Positions 10,878 to 22,108 of a DNA stretch of 64,000 nucleotides are shown one piece after another. The notes beneath the pieces are model-generated. The model was not told the origin of the DNA, did not search any database, and saw nothing but the letters and a program-made list of their open reading frames with translations. Source of the stretch: Diplonema papillatum. Lineage: Eukaryota > Euglenozoa > Diplonemea > Diplonemida > Diplonemidae. The translations under genes were made by a program, and so were the position numbers. The stretch covers positions 89,862 through 153,861 of the forward strand of contig JAPJBO010000540.1 of the NCBI GenBank assembly GCA_030068145.1, in the 5' to 3' direction. The first letter of the stretch is position 1. Each line of letters starts with the position of its first letter.

Positions 10878-12662
10878 CTGCAGCATTGGCATACTTTCAA
10901 AAAGAAAAAGTGTTTATTTTATTCGTGCTTCAGAATTCTTCCCACGAACGAGGCGGAAGGGGTCCGGTCCGCGTCCTCCATTAGGGTACGGTTTGGGGGT
11001 TTCCCGACTCCGGCGGCAGTGAGCTCGAAAGGTTTTAGTCAACTCCGGAAGGAGCGGCCGATGCTGTGCGGGGGGGGCACCGAAAGACGGAGGGACGGCT
11101 GCCGTTTGAACGAGCGTGGCTGGCCCCGAAACCCGAAGCCTGCACGTCAGCGACCCCTCTGGAGAGCACTCGTTCCGACCGTGCCGTCACCCGACAGACG
11201 GGGGGGGAGTGCGTGTCGTTTTAGTTCGTTGCTGTTCTTTATTTATGGTTATTGCTACTTTTTCAAGGGGGGCGAGTGGGGAAGGGGGGGCGTCGGCTAG
11301 CGGCTTTCAACTGCGGTGGAGATGCGTCTCTAACTCCGAGAGCGAAGAAAGACGAGCTTTTTGCGCAGAAAAGGGAGGTCGAGTAGAGTCTCAAGTATTC
11401 GTGCGAACCCCTTTTCGCTGGCGCAGCGCGAACGCTACACGGAAGGTGCGCTTCCGTGTGCCGTTCTTTTCTTTGTGTTTCCGGCGATATATTTTTTTTT
11501 CGGAATGTTGCCTTCGTTTTAAGAGGTGGGGCTCTTCTACGTGAGTAAAACCACGTTGGGGGGGGCGGTTTTTTGGGGGGGGGGGGGGTTTGCAAGAACG
11601 TGCTTGAAATGGATATGTGCTCAACACCGCACTGGTCCCGTCTGCTTTTTGCGTATGCATGTCACAAAAGTTGCAGTTTTCTGCGCATATATCTGCAAGT
11701 TTCCCTTTTTCTTTTTTTTTTTGCTTTTCCTGCTTCGGGCTAGCCTTCCTTTTCTGATGACGAGATCTTAATTTAGGACCAAAAAGGCCATAAGGTTGGT
11801 TCGCGCCTCGGCCCTGCTCGGTTGGGGGGTTTTCTCCGGAATTCGAGAGTGGCGGAAGATGCCGTCTCAAGTGATGGGTGAATGCCTGTCAAATGGGGGC
11901 ATGCAAGTGCCAAGCTGTGTCTCCTACCCCTTCTTCTACACCGCCGCGCAGTCGAAAACGAGCGACGTAAGCAGTCATAAACAGACCAGACTTGGCTGTT
12001 GACAAGTCACACGGTATGACAGACCCTCGGCATAACTGCTGAGGGGGTTTCTCCATACACCTATGTGAATGAAAGCAGGACAGCATCGGTTGCGAAACTC
12101 AAGCGACTGGAGTCAAACAAAGCAATACCAGGCGAATCTCTGCGCGCGATGATGACCAGCTTGCCTTGGCATGCGTATGGCTAGTAGTACCAGCCAGAAA
12201 GATGGTCGGAATGGGCTGATGGCTCGTTTGGGACGAGCTGGTTGGTGTCTGCCAACTGTTTCCAACGAATCCTTCTTTTGGTGTTCGCGTCCCTGCCCTC
12301 TGGGGGGTGCTCTGACGTATAGTTTGTTAAGACAGACACAGGCATAGAGCGCGGGTACTTCTGAGATTTCAGGGCACCCAATTCCATGTTCTGGCTGAGT
12401 CGATTTCCCAAATGGGGCCGATGCCCAGTCTGTCACGTCATCCTGCAGCCGATTGCCCCTTGCAAAATAAGAGCTCGTCACTCGCCACAACCGCGGCTGA
12501 TACAAAACTGATGATGATGATGGGAAGAGAAAGTTGTTTTCGTTGAACGCAATGCCTGATCGTTTTTTTACGTAAAGCTGGATTCAGGACGCAAGTGAAA
12601 ACGCCACGGTTTGCGGCGACGAGCTTCTCATTTCCTCCAACATTTCATGTTGGTATAAAAAA
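10878..12662. other. Intergenic with diverged repeats
   Basis: Holds the diverged M copy and a family-J repeat (about 11585-11650: a G run, then GCAAGAACGTGCTTG and CTCAACACCGCACTGGTCC). From 11651 to 12610 nothing is recognised. At 12628-12662 a TTTCCTCCAACATTTCATG word is shared with 55010-55044. Confidence 0.5.
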
Positions 12663-12873
12663 TCTCGAGGGACTGCCTTGTGCTCATTTCGGAAGGAGGC
12701 TAGAGGGGGAGAAAACAATACAACTACAAAGAGGGTCTGTTTTGTTGAACGCATACGCCCGCCACTAAACCCAGATTTACCTGTGTTTCGTGTGGGCTAC
12801 AGCACATTTACCTCCTTTGATCTATCGCAACTGGCAGTCTCCTCAAGCATTTCCTACAAAGCAGGTGCTTATA
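12663..12873 (+). repeat. Family B element
   Basis: Full-length copy (CTCGAGGGACTGCC to AGGTGCTTATA) followed by CAAAAA. The left flank is AAAAAA, so one base of the usual CAAAA duplication differs. Confidence 0.78.
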
Positions 12874-14811
12874 CAAAAAGACTTACAGCAGCTGAGGGCC
12901 CTCTGCTTGGAGCGCGGTGTTCCTCAAAGTAGCCTCATGTGCCGTATCATTTTTGGATGCGGGGGCCAAGCAAGATGACTCAAAAAAAAAAAGAACGAAA
13001 GAAAAGAAAGACTAATGGAAGGTGACGCGTCATGCCGAGACGCTGGGCAAGGGATTGAGGGGGGGGGGTGGGATCTACGTGCCGTGGGGGGGGGGGGGGG
13101 GGGTTTATTGATTCTTTTTCCGCTTTTACTTCTCTTTTTTAGAGTGCAAGTTTTATTCGTGTGCGCGATCCCGTTTTTCTCGTCGCAGCACGGGCGTTGC
13201 ATTGTGCATGCGGTCGCCAGCGGGGTCTCTTCTCTCATCTAAGATGTTGTGTGATTTCAAAGGTTTCAAAAAAAAAGGGAAACGAAAAAAAAGCGGGGGT
13301 GTGGGAAAAAAAAAATGAAATGAAAAAGGAAAAATTAGGGGAGAAAGGTGGAAGGGGGGATGAATCGAAGGGTTTGAGGGGGGGAGGCAAAGCGGACAAT
13401 GATAATTAACTAGCCAAAAGAGAATGAAAGAAGGAGGAAAGGAAGGGTGAAGGGTGCGTGAAACAAAAAATAAGAAGAAGAGAAGGAGATAAGCAGCATA
13501 CTCGCCAGGCCCATTGTGGGCTGGTCGTGGGCTGGTGTGTCGGGGTAGGCAAAGCCAGCTGCAAGGTTCCTCAGGAGTCCTTACCCAGGGATCTGATTGT
13601 GAACCTTTAAGCCCTTCGCGCCGATCGTCTTCGGTTCAGGTTGGGGCGGGTGTTTCTGCCTCCATTCCACGTCCACGATAATGCCTCCTGCCGAAAAGGG
13701 AGCTAGAAAAAGCGAGAGGAACACGGAAAGGAAACAAAAAGAGTAACGAATGGCAAAGACACCGAAAGGGCCAGGCTACAGCGGTGCCACAGAACCAGTA
13801 TTAGCTGGAGCCCCGGTGTCCTGCAGGAAATCAAGCCAAAATGATAAGGCCCTCTCATGCCTTGTAATCGCCTGCTCTTCGCAAGAGAAGCCGGGATATT
13901 TCAGACACGAAGCTTCTATTGAGCGTCATCTTTAGTTGCGCGCTTGGATATCTCCTACCGGGACACCAGCCCTCCCACTTGACACAGCCCCGTGCTTGCT
14001 CCCGTCCCGCAAAGCAGGCCGATCTGGCGCGACGCAAGTGGTGGCTGTGCAGCGGTCTCTTTTCGTATTCTCAAGTTCCGATCGATGGTGTACTTTTTTT
14101 TTTTTTTTTTTTGACGTGCTATTTGCTAGGGTGTTTTTGAACTTAGTTTCTCCTCTGTTCCTTGCGTTGGGCGCGGGCTGTGGTTTGGGGTTTGGCATGA
14201 AGTTTGAAGGGTCGGTGAAACGTATAAGGTCGAATAAAAACATGCTATGTGGGACGCGTCTGGCTGCTAAAAACACTACCATGATTCGACCCTGCTAAGG
14301 TTCGACACATTAGCCTGACCGGAAACCTTTTTTCCGGTATTCGACCAATCGAATGATAACTCAGCTGCTATTATTCGACGCGGCCCTTCCGGTGAATCCC
14401 TTTCCAGTAAAACAGGATCAGGCTGGGCACGGAGTTCTTCCTTCCCTTCCCTTCCTTTACTTTTTTCACCACGGATCACGAACGAATACCGCCGGGCCGC
14501 AATGCCCAACATTAGGGATAGCCAGAATTCGCGATAGAATAAGGTTTTTGTGAGGCAGGGGTTTGGAACGAAGCTCGCTGGAAACGCTTTTGGAGCGGAA
14601 GCCAAAATCGGGTCAGACTAGGTCAGATCGGTGTAAACCGTACACCGCGAGAGTAGGAGAAGGTAGAAAGGGAAACTAGAATTTTCGTTGACCGCACTAC
14701 CCTGAGCTCAAATCCTGGATGTGGTTTCAGGTGGCAAATTTGCAAATGATCATGATCAGAAGGTCCTACTTGGGCGGTTCAGTTTCCTCACACATTGCAT
14801 GTGGCTAGAAG
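12874..14811. other. Intergenic, homopolymer-rich
   Basis: Poly-G (13086-13102), purine-rich DNA (13260-13500) and poly-T (14094-14112). A family A fragment (TTTTTTAGAGTGCAAG) lies at about 13136-13151. No supported gene. Confidence 0.5.
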
Positions 14812-15122
14812 TTTTATCCCGCGTACCGCGAGGGAGAATCAAGGTGCCCACTCCTGTTGAAGCACGAGTGAAAATTGGCGCCACTGACCCGCAGGTCAGA
14901 AAAAACCTTCGAATTCCCTCCCACCCGTCCCGTGAAAGGAGAGTTCGCACAGTTTCGTATTAGAAACCCCTTTGGTTGGATTTCCTTCCGCGTGATTGGC
15001 ACACGGAAGAGGGTACCCCGCAGAAGAGTTTCCTCCTGCAAGTCCCGTAGCGGGAAGAATTCAATTGACCGGCCCCCTCGCAACCTCGCAAGGACAGGAG
15101 CAAGGTGATCCTGTGTTTCTCC
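14812..15122 (+). repeat. Family F repeat, longest copy
   Basis: Three parts of this segment recur elsewhere in reverse complement: the GAGAATCAAGGTGCCCACT part at 19938-20000, the ACGGAAGAGGGTACCCCGC part at 52533-52592, and the CAACCTCGCAAGGACAGGAG part at about 51960-52035. This copy shows all three in one piece. No coding sequence recognised. Confidence 0.7.
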
Positions 15123-17572
15123 ACGGGACCCCGACGCTCGCTACGTCGTAATAAAAACCCAAACGAAGAATAGTCTCTTCTTCCTCCTCTCGAACGTCTA
15201 CCTCCAACGTCTCATTTTGTACTAGGCTGGCACAAAAGCCAAAGGGATGGGAAATAAGACCCCTTGAGAATGGGAGACGGTTCTGCCCAAACGTTAAGCT
15301 AAGATTCCAATTACCAAAACCCGGAAGGGAGAAGGTGTGTGTTTGGGTGTTCACCTATACTAGCCCACCTATATTAGAGTGAAAGTTCGCATGTCGGGAG
15401 AATAAGACCAAGCGAAAAAAGACTGCGTGTTTTTTTCTCACCGAGAAATGGGTGGTAAAACAGGCAGCATACCACCGTCCTTGCCTCCGGCTTCCCTCTC
15501 CTGGTAGCGCTGAGCTTTGCTTTTCTTCTCCTCGACTCCGAGGGTGGCTTCTCCGAACGACACCGGCTGTTGGTTTGAGCAAGGTTTAGGCTTCCGCCGA
15601 ATTTCTATTAATTCGGTTCTCAACCACGTGTTAAGGGTACAGACCCACCTGGTCCAGACGAAAATATCGGGGAGTTTCGGGGAGTTTCGGGGAAATTCGG
15701 GGAGGTTCGGGGTATTTCCTTTGTGGCGACCACTTTCCCTGCAGCCGGCCTTGCCGAAGGCGGGGAGGGGGCTGCGCTATATATGGCCCTACCTTGCGCA
15801 GAGCGGTCCTGTGTTTGGTTAAGACGAAGATAGAGGCTGAGAAGGAAGGACAGACTAGGAGGTACAGGTTGACACGGTTTGACACAGGTAGCAACAGGAT
15901 CCGCTGCGGCAAGAAGAGCAGGAACCGTTCCACCAGAGGTCGTGTGGGTACAGAGACGATGCTCGTGCTCGCAGCTGGGGACGAACAGGCACACCTTCAA
16001 TGATGAGGTCTGGGGGATGGACGTATTTTCCACGTATGGGGAGGAAAGAATCGGACGTGCGCCCCCGGGGACGCCCGAAGCGACACCGAAGTCGAGACGC
16101 AAGCTGCAACCATCGGCCAAAAGCGCCACAAGGGAAGCGGCGAATGCCGGCGCCAACACCGCCATCGAGAACGCCGCAGAAGGCGACGACACTAGGACGG
16201 CCGCTGCAACGAAGCGGCGGCGTAAGGACTCGCCATCATCGAAGACAGAGACGTGCACTCCGCGGCGGGCAGAGGTGCAAGATAAGGTACCAGTGACGAA
16301 GAGAGGTAGCACGAAGAGGTCACAAAAGAGAGCAGATGCAGATTATCGCCGCAGGCTCTTTGCATGCTAACCCTAACCACCAGGACCAGTGGCAGTTACG
16401 GTCGAAGACGGCAATCCGGGCGAGGAGTAAGGTTGATAACCAAAATGAGAGGCACGATGGCCGTCCTGAAAGCAGGGTTGCAGGATGATGCTTGGCCGAG
16501 GATAAGGTTGCTATGGCGACTGGGACAGAGAGATAACGCAAGATAGAGAGTCCTCCTTATGGGGTGAGGGCCCGTCGACTGACCTTTCCCGAGACGGGTT
16601 GGAATGCGGGTACCATCTTTCCGGAGATTTCCGGTTCCTCCCGTACGCTACAACTCCCCACATAAATGAACGTGGACTCCGAAGTGGACACTCCTTTCAA
16701 CCGGGTGCACGAATTCAGAATTCCGGGATGGCAAACTCGTGTACCGAAGGTTGCAACCGCAAACAGAAGAGCCAGATGATGGTTGAACCTGCGCTCATGC
16801 ACAAGACGCGGCATGTTCCAGATTCCTCCCTGTGTCCAAGGACTCAAGGGCAGGTCCTGTAGGTTTTTCAGCAACTGCTGGTTCGCCTTGAGGCCCTCCG
16901 AATCTGCAGGCTGCAGGGTATGCCCCAACAACTGCCTAGGAGTCCAAGCTACAGTTGGTAGATGCATCCGAGTTCTCTCGCACGGTGTTTAGAAACGCCC
17001 TGCGAGCTGTCGAGGTGGTCAAGGAAGAGGATCGGAGGAGGAGGAACACAGACGGCTCAAGAGAGCCGCGTCCGAAGCACACTAGCACACCTACCTGCAC
17101 ACCTCACCCACTTGCCCGTCCATCCACCCACCCGTCTACCCAACTACCCACCTGTTCATCCATCCACCGACCTGCCCACCCCCATCCACCCATCTGTCCA
17201 CTCAACTATCAACCTGTACACCTGCCCACCCACCGGCAGCCCCACTTTTCCCCACAAAAATTAGGCTGAGTATCGGGAAGTTTCGGGGAAGTGTCGGGGA
17301 ACGTACCAGGAGCCCGGACCAGGTGGGTACAGACTCAGTGTCGGGATTGATGTCAGCATTGTGCCTGTGTGCCGGTGCATTTCTTTCCCCTGGGGTTCCA
17401 CCCTGGTTATTTTCCAGGAGCAGGGGTTCTTTCTGGGCAGCCTGCAAGCTTTTTCATACTAAGTTTTCCTTTCGGGAGGTGCAAGGACGCAGCCTCGATT
17501 AGCAGCGGTGTGTGGATGAAACAGGTCAATCGAGTGATAGCACATGACTTCAAGTCGGTGCAAGCCCGCAAG
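15123..17572. other. Intergenic with small tandem repeats
   Basis: Holds 11-bp repeats of TCGGGGAGTTT at 15668-15715 with a related patch at 17275-17300, a family A fragment at 15374-15392, and a CCAYCCACC-like low-complexity tract at 17090-17240. Frames overlapping these are not convincing. Confidence 0.5.
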
Positions 17573-17703
17573 AGCTTCTGCACTATCAGCTTTTGACGGT
17601 AGTGTAGTGGACTACCGTGGCTGTAACGGGTAACGGGGAGTTAGGGTTCGATTCCGGGGAGAGGGGGCCTGAGAAACGGCTACCACATCTAAGGATGGCA
17701 GCG
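17573..17703 (+). pseudogene. Diverged fragment of 18S (small-subunit) rRNA
   Basis: The segment follows conserved SSU rRNA order: CTATCAGCTTTTGACGGTAG, GGACTACCGTGGC, AACGGGTAACGGGGA, TTAGGGTTCGATTCCGG, CCTGAGAAACGGCTACCACA, TCTAAGGATGGCAGCG. It covers about 130 of ~1800 positions and carries substitutions at normally invariant sites (GGAGTTAG for GGAATTAG, GGATGGC for GGAAGGC). Homology stops at both ends without further rDNA. It is a relic inserted outside rDNA, not a gene. The wording supports an alveolate source. Confidence 0.82.
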
Positions 17704-18158
17704 ATGTCGTTCCATAGGCATCTCCCCTATGCCGGAGGTTGTCGCGTGATGCAAACCCGAAGGCAGAAAGGCCAGGCTTACTACTGGTGTGCTTGCCACG
17801 ATCGTGGCAGAAGCGAGGGGCGAATGTACTACACATGCTTTTCGGGATTGCGATCGACGTGACGGGGGTTATTAACTTCGTACCAACGAATGCAGTTGGA
17901 AGGTATTTGCTCATCACCTTGTCCTATATGCACATCCTTTGGTGGACCATGACATATGGTTCGTCAGGCGGATGCCTGAAGCTCGTCCCCAGCCAAGACA
18001 CGAAAGCGCAAGCAAATCTGTCTCTGGGAGAGGGCTCTGAACCGTGTCTAAGCGACACCAGCTACAGACTCACGACGTCCACATCGTGCCTGCGACTCGA
18101 TAGCAGATGCTTTGAGCTATCTTTGTACCTATGTCTTCTTAACCATGGTTAAGGTGGG
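17704..18158. other. No gene seen; probably 3' part of the G3BP-like gene's intron
   Basis: Lies downstream of the G3BP-like exon on its strand. The exon completing the RRM was not found here. Confidence 0.4.
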
Positions 18159-18327
18159 GAATAGTTGAGTTGCAGCTCTTGTCACAGATAGATGGAAAAA
18201 AGAAGGTGTTTTTATTCTTCGCTTTTTCTCACGAACGGGGGGGGTCGGTCCTGCTTTTGGTTTGTAGGTTCTCCCGACTCCCCAATTAGTTGTTACCACA
18301 AACTCAAGAGGTCTAGTCAACTATTCC
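18159..18327 (+). repeat. Family M MITE, copy 2, in G3BP-like intron
   Basis: 169 bp with the same inverted ends as 10707-10877. It starts 86 bases 3' of the G3BP-like donor site. The two copies share a further ~25 bp on the right (GCATACTTTCAAAA), so the true right end may lie at about 18352. Confidence 0.75.
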
Positions 18328-18412
18328 TTGTAGTATTAGCATACTTTCAAAAGAATTCAATGTACAGGCAGAACACCAACGCACCAACGGCGCGCAAATC
18401 AGGGAGACACAC

Positions 18413-19621
18413 CTGAGCGAGCGCCTTCTGCATGGCGGCCTTGCTCTCGAAGTCGATGAAGGCGAACCCTTCGTTGGCGCGAATGGTCTTGCCGGCGATT
18501 TTTCCGAACGCGCCGAAGACCGACTCGCAGTCGTCGTCGCTGAACGTCTTCGGGAGCTTCGTCACGTAGAGCGAGAACGGGGCAGCGGCACCCTTTTCGC
18601 CCTTTTCGCCCTTGAAGCCCTTTGAGCCCTTGCCGTTGGCGTTCTTGCCGCCCTTGCCTCCCTCGCCCTTGCCGTTCTGGCGGATGAGGCTGAGGGCCGA
18701 GAGGTCCTTGTCCGCGCGCTTCTTCTTCTCCGGGTCGGCGACCGTCTTCTTCGGCGCCATCGGCACGGCACCTCCCGAGACCACCTGGATTTTCCCGGCC
18801 TTCGCGCCCTGCTGGCGCTTGGCGGCGAGGATTTGCGCGTACGACATACCGGCGGTGTTGATCACGTCCTCCTCGTTGTCCTCCTCCGCGGCCGCGTCTT
18901 CGACGCCGTTCGCGTGCTCGGGCTCTTGGGCGGCCTCTTCGGCGATCTCCTGCTCGGCGGCTGCGTCGTCGCCGTCCTCCAAGTCGGCCGCCTGCGCAGG
19001 CGCCTCTGGCTCTTCGAGTTGGTGGGGCGTCATGTCGGCTTCCGGCTGGGTGTGCACTAGGGTGGGTTCCTGGACCACCTCTTGCTCGGGTTCGACGACG
19101 TTCATCACGTTTTCGACCATCGATTCGATCTCCGCCTCCTGGACAGGCTCGTCGATGGGCTCCTGGGGTGCAGGGGGCTGCGGCTCGTGGTATTCCTCGG
19201 TCGGCTTCACGGCCTCGGCGGGCTCGTCGTCCCACAGGCGCATGCTGTCGTTGTGGATGTAGTAGCAAGACTGGTCTGCTCTGCTGTTCGGCGCGAGGAC
19301 GAACGACTGGTAGAACGAGCTGGACCGGTACTCCGTGCAGAACGTGCCTTCGACGAGGATCAGGATCGAGTCCGCTGCAGTCGGCGAGCACTCGACGTAT
19401 GTGAGCTGGTACTTCGCCTGGGGTTGGGAGGTGAGGAACGACTTGATGTCACCGCCTCCGCAGAGGCTGACGTCTTCGCTGGTCTGGTCTTTGTACGTCC
19501 TGCAGAACACGGAGTCCTTCGAGTACATGTGCGCCAGCTCACTGGGCGGCGACGACATGCCGTAGTACGCCCTGATGAAGGCGACGCCGACCTCCTTCGC
19601 GAACTCGGGTGTTGTAGGCAT
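18413..19621 (-). CDS. G3BP: G3BP-like protein, NTF2 domain plus RRM, first coding exon
   Basis: Ras-GAP SH3-binding-protein family, cytoplasmic RNA-binding proteins of stress granules. The 403-residue exon starts MPTTPEFAKEVGVAFIRAYY. Residues ~6-130 form an NTF2-like domain (AYYGMSSPP, FYQSFVLAPN, CYYIHNDSMRLW). An acidic Glu/Pro-rich linker follows, then SYAQILAAKRQQ and a Gly/Lys-rich basic stretch. The RRM begins at ~350 with RNP2 LYVTKL and RNP1 EGFAFIDF. It is cut in mid-domain by a donor (CTCAG, GTGTGT at 18412-18411), phase 0. The last RRM strand and any RGG tail lie in an exon I could not find. Domain order and spacing fit G3BP. The next exon upstream (19705-19917) ends only 83 bp from this start. 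Confidence 0.86.
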
Positions 19622-19704
19622 CTTCTTTCGCTCCTGGGATTCTAATGGGCGGTCTCTTTCTTCTCTTCCCTTCCTTCTTTTATCCTTTCAACCTGGGGGA
19701 GGAA

Positions 19705-19917
19705 TCACAGTTTTGACACATGGAGGACGCCCCTGGAATGCTCGCACAAGTTGTCGACCATGGCGCGGAGAAGGGCGAAGTGTTTGCACAGGCTTCGGCA
19801 GGCTGCGAGTCGGTTCGTGTCCACCCGCGCAGACCCGCTGAGCTGCCTCGCGTGCATCAACGCCGCTGAGACCAGCTGCTTGATGGAATCTTCCTTCATG
19901 ACTGAGAGCAACCTCGC
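19705..19917 (-). CDS. Possible terminal exon of an unrecognised gene
   Basis: A 70-codon frame begins right after an acceptor-like GATGCAG (AG at 19919-19918) and ends with a stop after HVSKL. The peptide is helix-like and regular in composition (ARLLSVMKEDSIKQ, LCKHFALLRAMVDNLCEH), unlike the repeat-derived frames nearby. I recognise no domain. If real, it is the 3' end of a minus-strand gene whose earlier exons lie to the right, and it would sit very close to the G3BP-like start. A family F fragment lies 20-80 bases upstream of the acceptor. Confidence 0.35.
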   Translation of the reverse strand, partial: ARLLSVMKEDSIKQLVSAALMHARQLSGSARVDTNRLAACRSLCKHFALLRAMVDNLCEHSRGVLHVSKL

Positions 19918-19937
19918 CTGCATCTCAGCGGTACCAG

Positions 19938-20000
19938 AATGCACACTCGTGCTTCAACAGCAGTGGGCACCTTGATTCTCCCTCGCGGTTCGCGGGATAA
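19938..20000 (-). repeat. Family F fragment
   Basis: Reverse complement of about 14812-14871 (GCACGAGTG, GGTGCCCACT). It lies just upstream of the acceptor of the 19705-19917 exon. Confidence 0.7.
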
Positions 20001-22108
20001 ATTTTGCACCGTGCGCAGGGTGCATACAAGGACCTCGCAGTACACGATCGTTGTGAGTGGGACACCGATCTGTTCTAGAGTCATTTACGATCCTGTTGAC
20101 CATGTCCACAGGCCCCGGATGATGCAGTCGTCTCTTTTTGAAGGAATGGTTGACCCTTGAAACGCGTCACGCGGGGACAGGGTTAACTATCCTGGAAAGC
20201 TGCACGTTCTTCGTGTAGTAGGGTGGTGAGCGCAGATGCCGCCGGTCTCTTTGTTCCCAGGGTTTGGAACGAAAAGATGACCCTCCTCTGGCGTGTGCGA
20301 CCCGCTACAAACTTATTCATTAGCTAGTGGGAACGCGTGTGTCATGCGTCCCTTGCTCCCGAGGAATGGCAAGATCGGCGATGAAAGCGTCAGAACACCA
20401 CTTCAGCTTGTGGACGTGCAGGGAAAAAACAGGGGTGGTCTCATTCTTCCGCCCCAAAATGCAAGCACCACCCGGTTCATTCCCAAACCCCGGAAACACG
20501 GCCTCACCAAAACCTTGGCAGAAGACTGCCTCTCGTGCATGTTTGATGGTCGAGGGATATCTCAGTTTAGTGTTCAGGCTAAACAACACGGAGCCCTTCG
20601 GGTGCGAGTGCTCCGACTCACTGGGACGGCGACGGCCGTTCTAGCGTTATTTGTGGATTAGAAGGTCGGTATTTTAAAGTCTCCGGTTGACCGTAGAGGC
20701 TTGGGTATGGCGGGGGGTTAGAAAAGTAAAAGAGTGCGACTCGTTTCGGGTGTTGTGTCACTCCGTTGTGAAACCTTGTGAAGTCCCCTAACGCGTTTAG
20801 AGGGTGCTTGGGTTTGGGTAGGGTGTGGTCGTTCTGCTGCGGCGTGAAAAGCCAGGAAGTTTCGACGCTAATCTTCGACTCTTGATTATGTTCACCGGGT
20901 CGCGTGCTCGTCAGGAAGATCCCGGTGCCTGGCTTTTCTTCTGGGTGGTTTCGTGTTGCTCGGTGGCTGTGTGTTACGAGGTACGGAGTAGGGGAGGAAA
21001 AAAGGAAAAAACTGGGGGAGAAAAAAATAAGGAAAAAGGGGGGGAGGGGAGTTGGGGTTTTGAGGGTTGTCCTCGGGGTACGGGGGGGTGGTTGGAGGGG
21101 TTGGGCGACAGAGGTTATGCTTGCGCTGTTCGCATGGAGGCTCGTTGGCTCGAAGAAGTGGAAGTAGCGTAGCTATTGTTCGGTGTTACTCTTACAGACG
21201 TAAGATGAGAAAAAAAAAATTTAAAAAGTTCCTTGTTTGACTGTTTGTTGTCCTCCACAGTCGGGGTTCTCTAGCTGCACGAGGCAGCCGTGGATGGTGA
21301 AGTTAGGTTCCTCGCTTACTTTCCTTATTCTTTTTCGTAGCCTTGAGCGTGTGCGATACCGCTGGGTTTCTCTTACATTTTGAGATATGGTGGCGTAGAC
21401 TTTTGAAGCGCGCTTTCCCTGCGGTCCGTCCGTCGTTGTTGCAGTATGGGCATTCGCGTTTTCCGAGGGCTTTCTGCGCCGCCTTCCGTACTGGGCTTGT
21501 TCTTTTTGGAGTTTCCATGGAAAATTCCTTCCGTCTCTGCGAGGGGGACGATCTTAGTTTAATGTTTAGGCAGAGCACTGCCTCTCATGCGAGGGGGAGA
21601 GCGGGTGGGCCAAATATTTCATCCGGCCAGATATTCGGAAAGGCCTGTGGTCGATGCACCAAGGCGTGTCCTCAAAATCTCCGAACCGACCATTTTCGGA
21701 CCTAGATGGCAAGAAACGGCGAAAATCGAAAAGACCGTCGTTTTTGTGACACTTTTTCGCGGAATGCAACATCGCTTGTGGACAAACCACTGTCTCGTCG
21801 TTCTCTGCGCGCAGTCGGATTGAAGCGAAACAACGAAAGAAAGAGGCATCGAACGGTTTAGCCGCTCTCGGGTGTGGGCTGGCTCCCATCTGAAACTGGT
21901 TCCCGAAGCCATTCTTAAACAAAAAAAACAGAGGGGACTTTCCATTGGGGGGGCTTGGATTTGCAAAAAGCGTTGGAAATTGAGTCTGGATTTTTTCGTT
22001 TCGTTTTGGATTCTCCAAGAATCCCGCCGGGTGCATCCGACGAAGGCTGGAGGGGGAGAAACGAAAGAAAACCAGCAACAGTTCAGCGAACGAATGGGGG
22101 TATTTTTT
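20001..22108. other. Intergenic, no gene seen
   Basis: Contains a family A 3'-part fragment at about 20655-20710 (TTTTAAAGTCTCCGGTTGACC) and purine-rich DNA at 20990-21060. Short frames at 20293-20661 and 21303-21705 have no recognisable features. Confidence 0.45.

Noticed and set aside
18399-19645. Arg-rich and Ser/Gly-rich frames overlapping the G3BP-like exon on both strands
   Set aside because: Shadow frames of a GC-biased coding exon with clear NTF2 and RRM domains.
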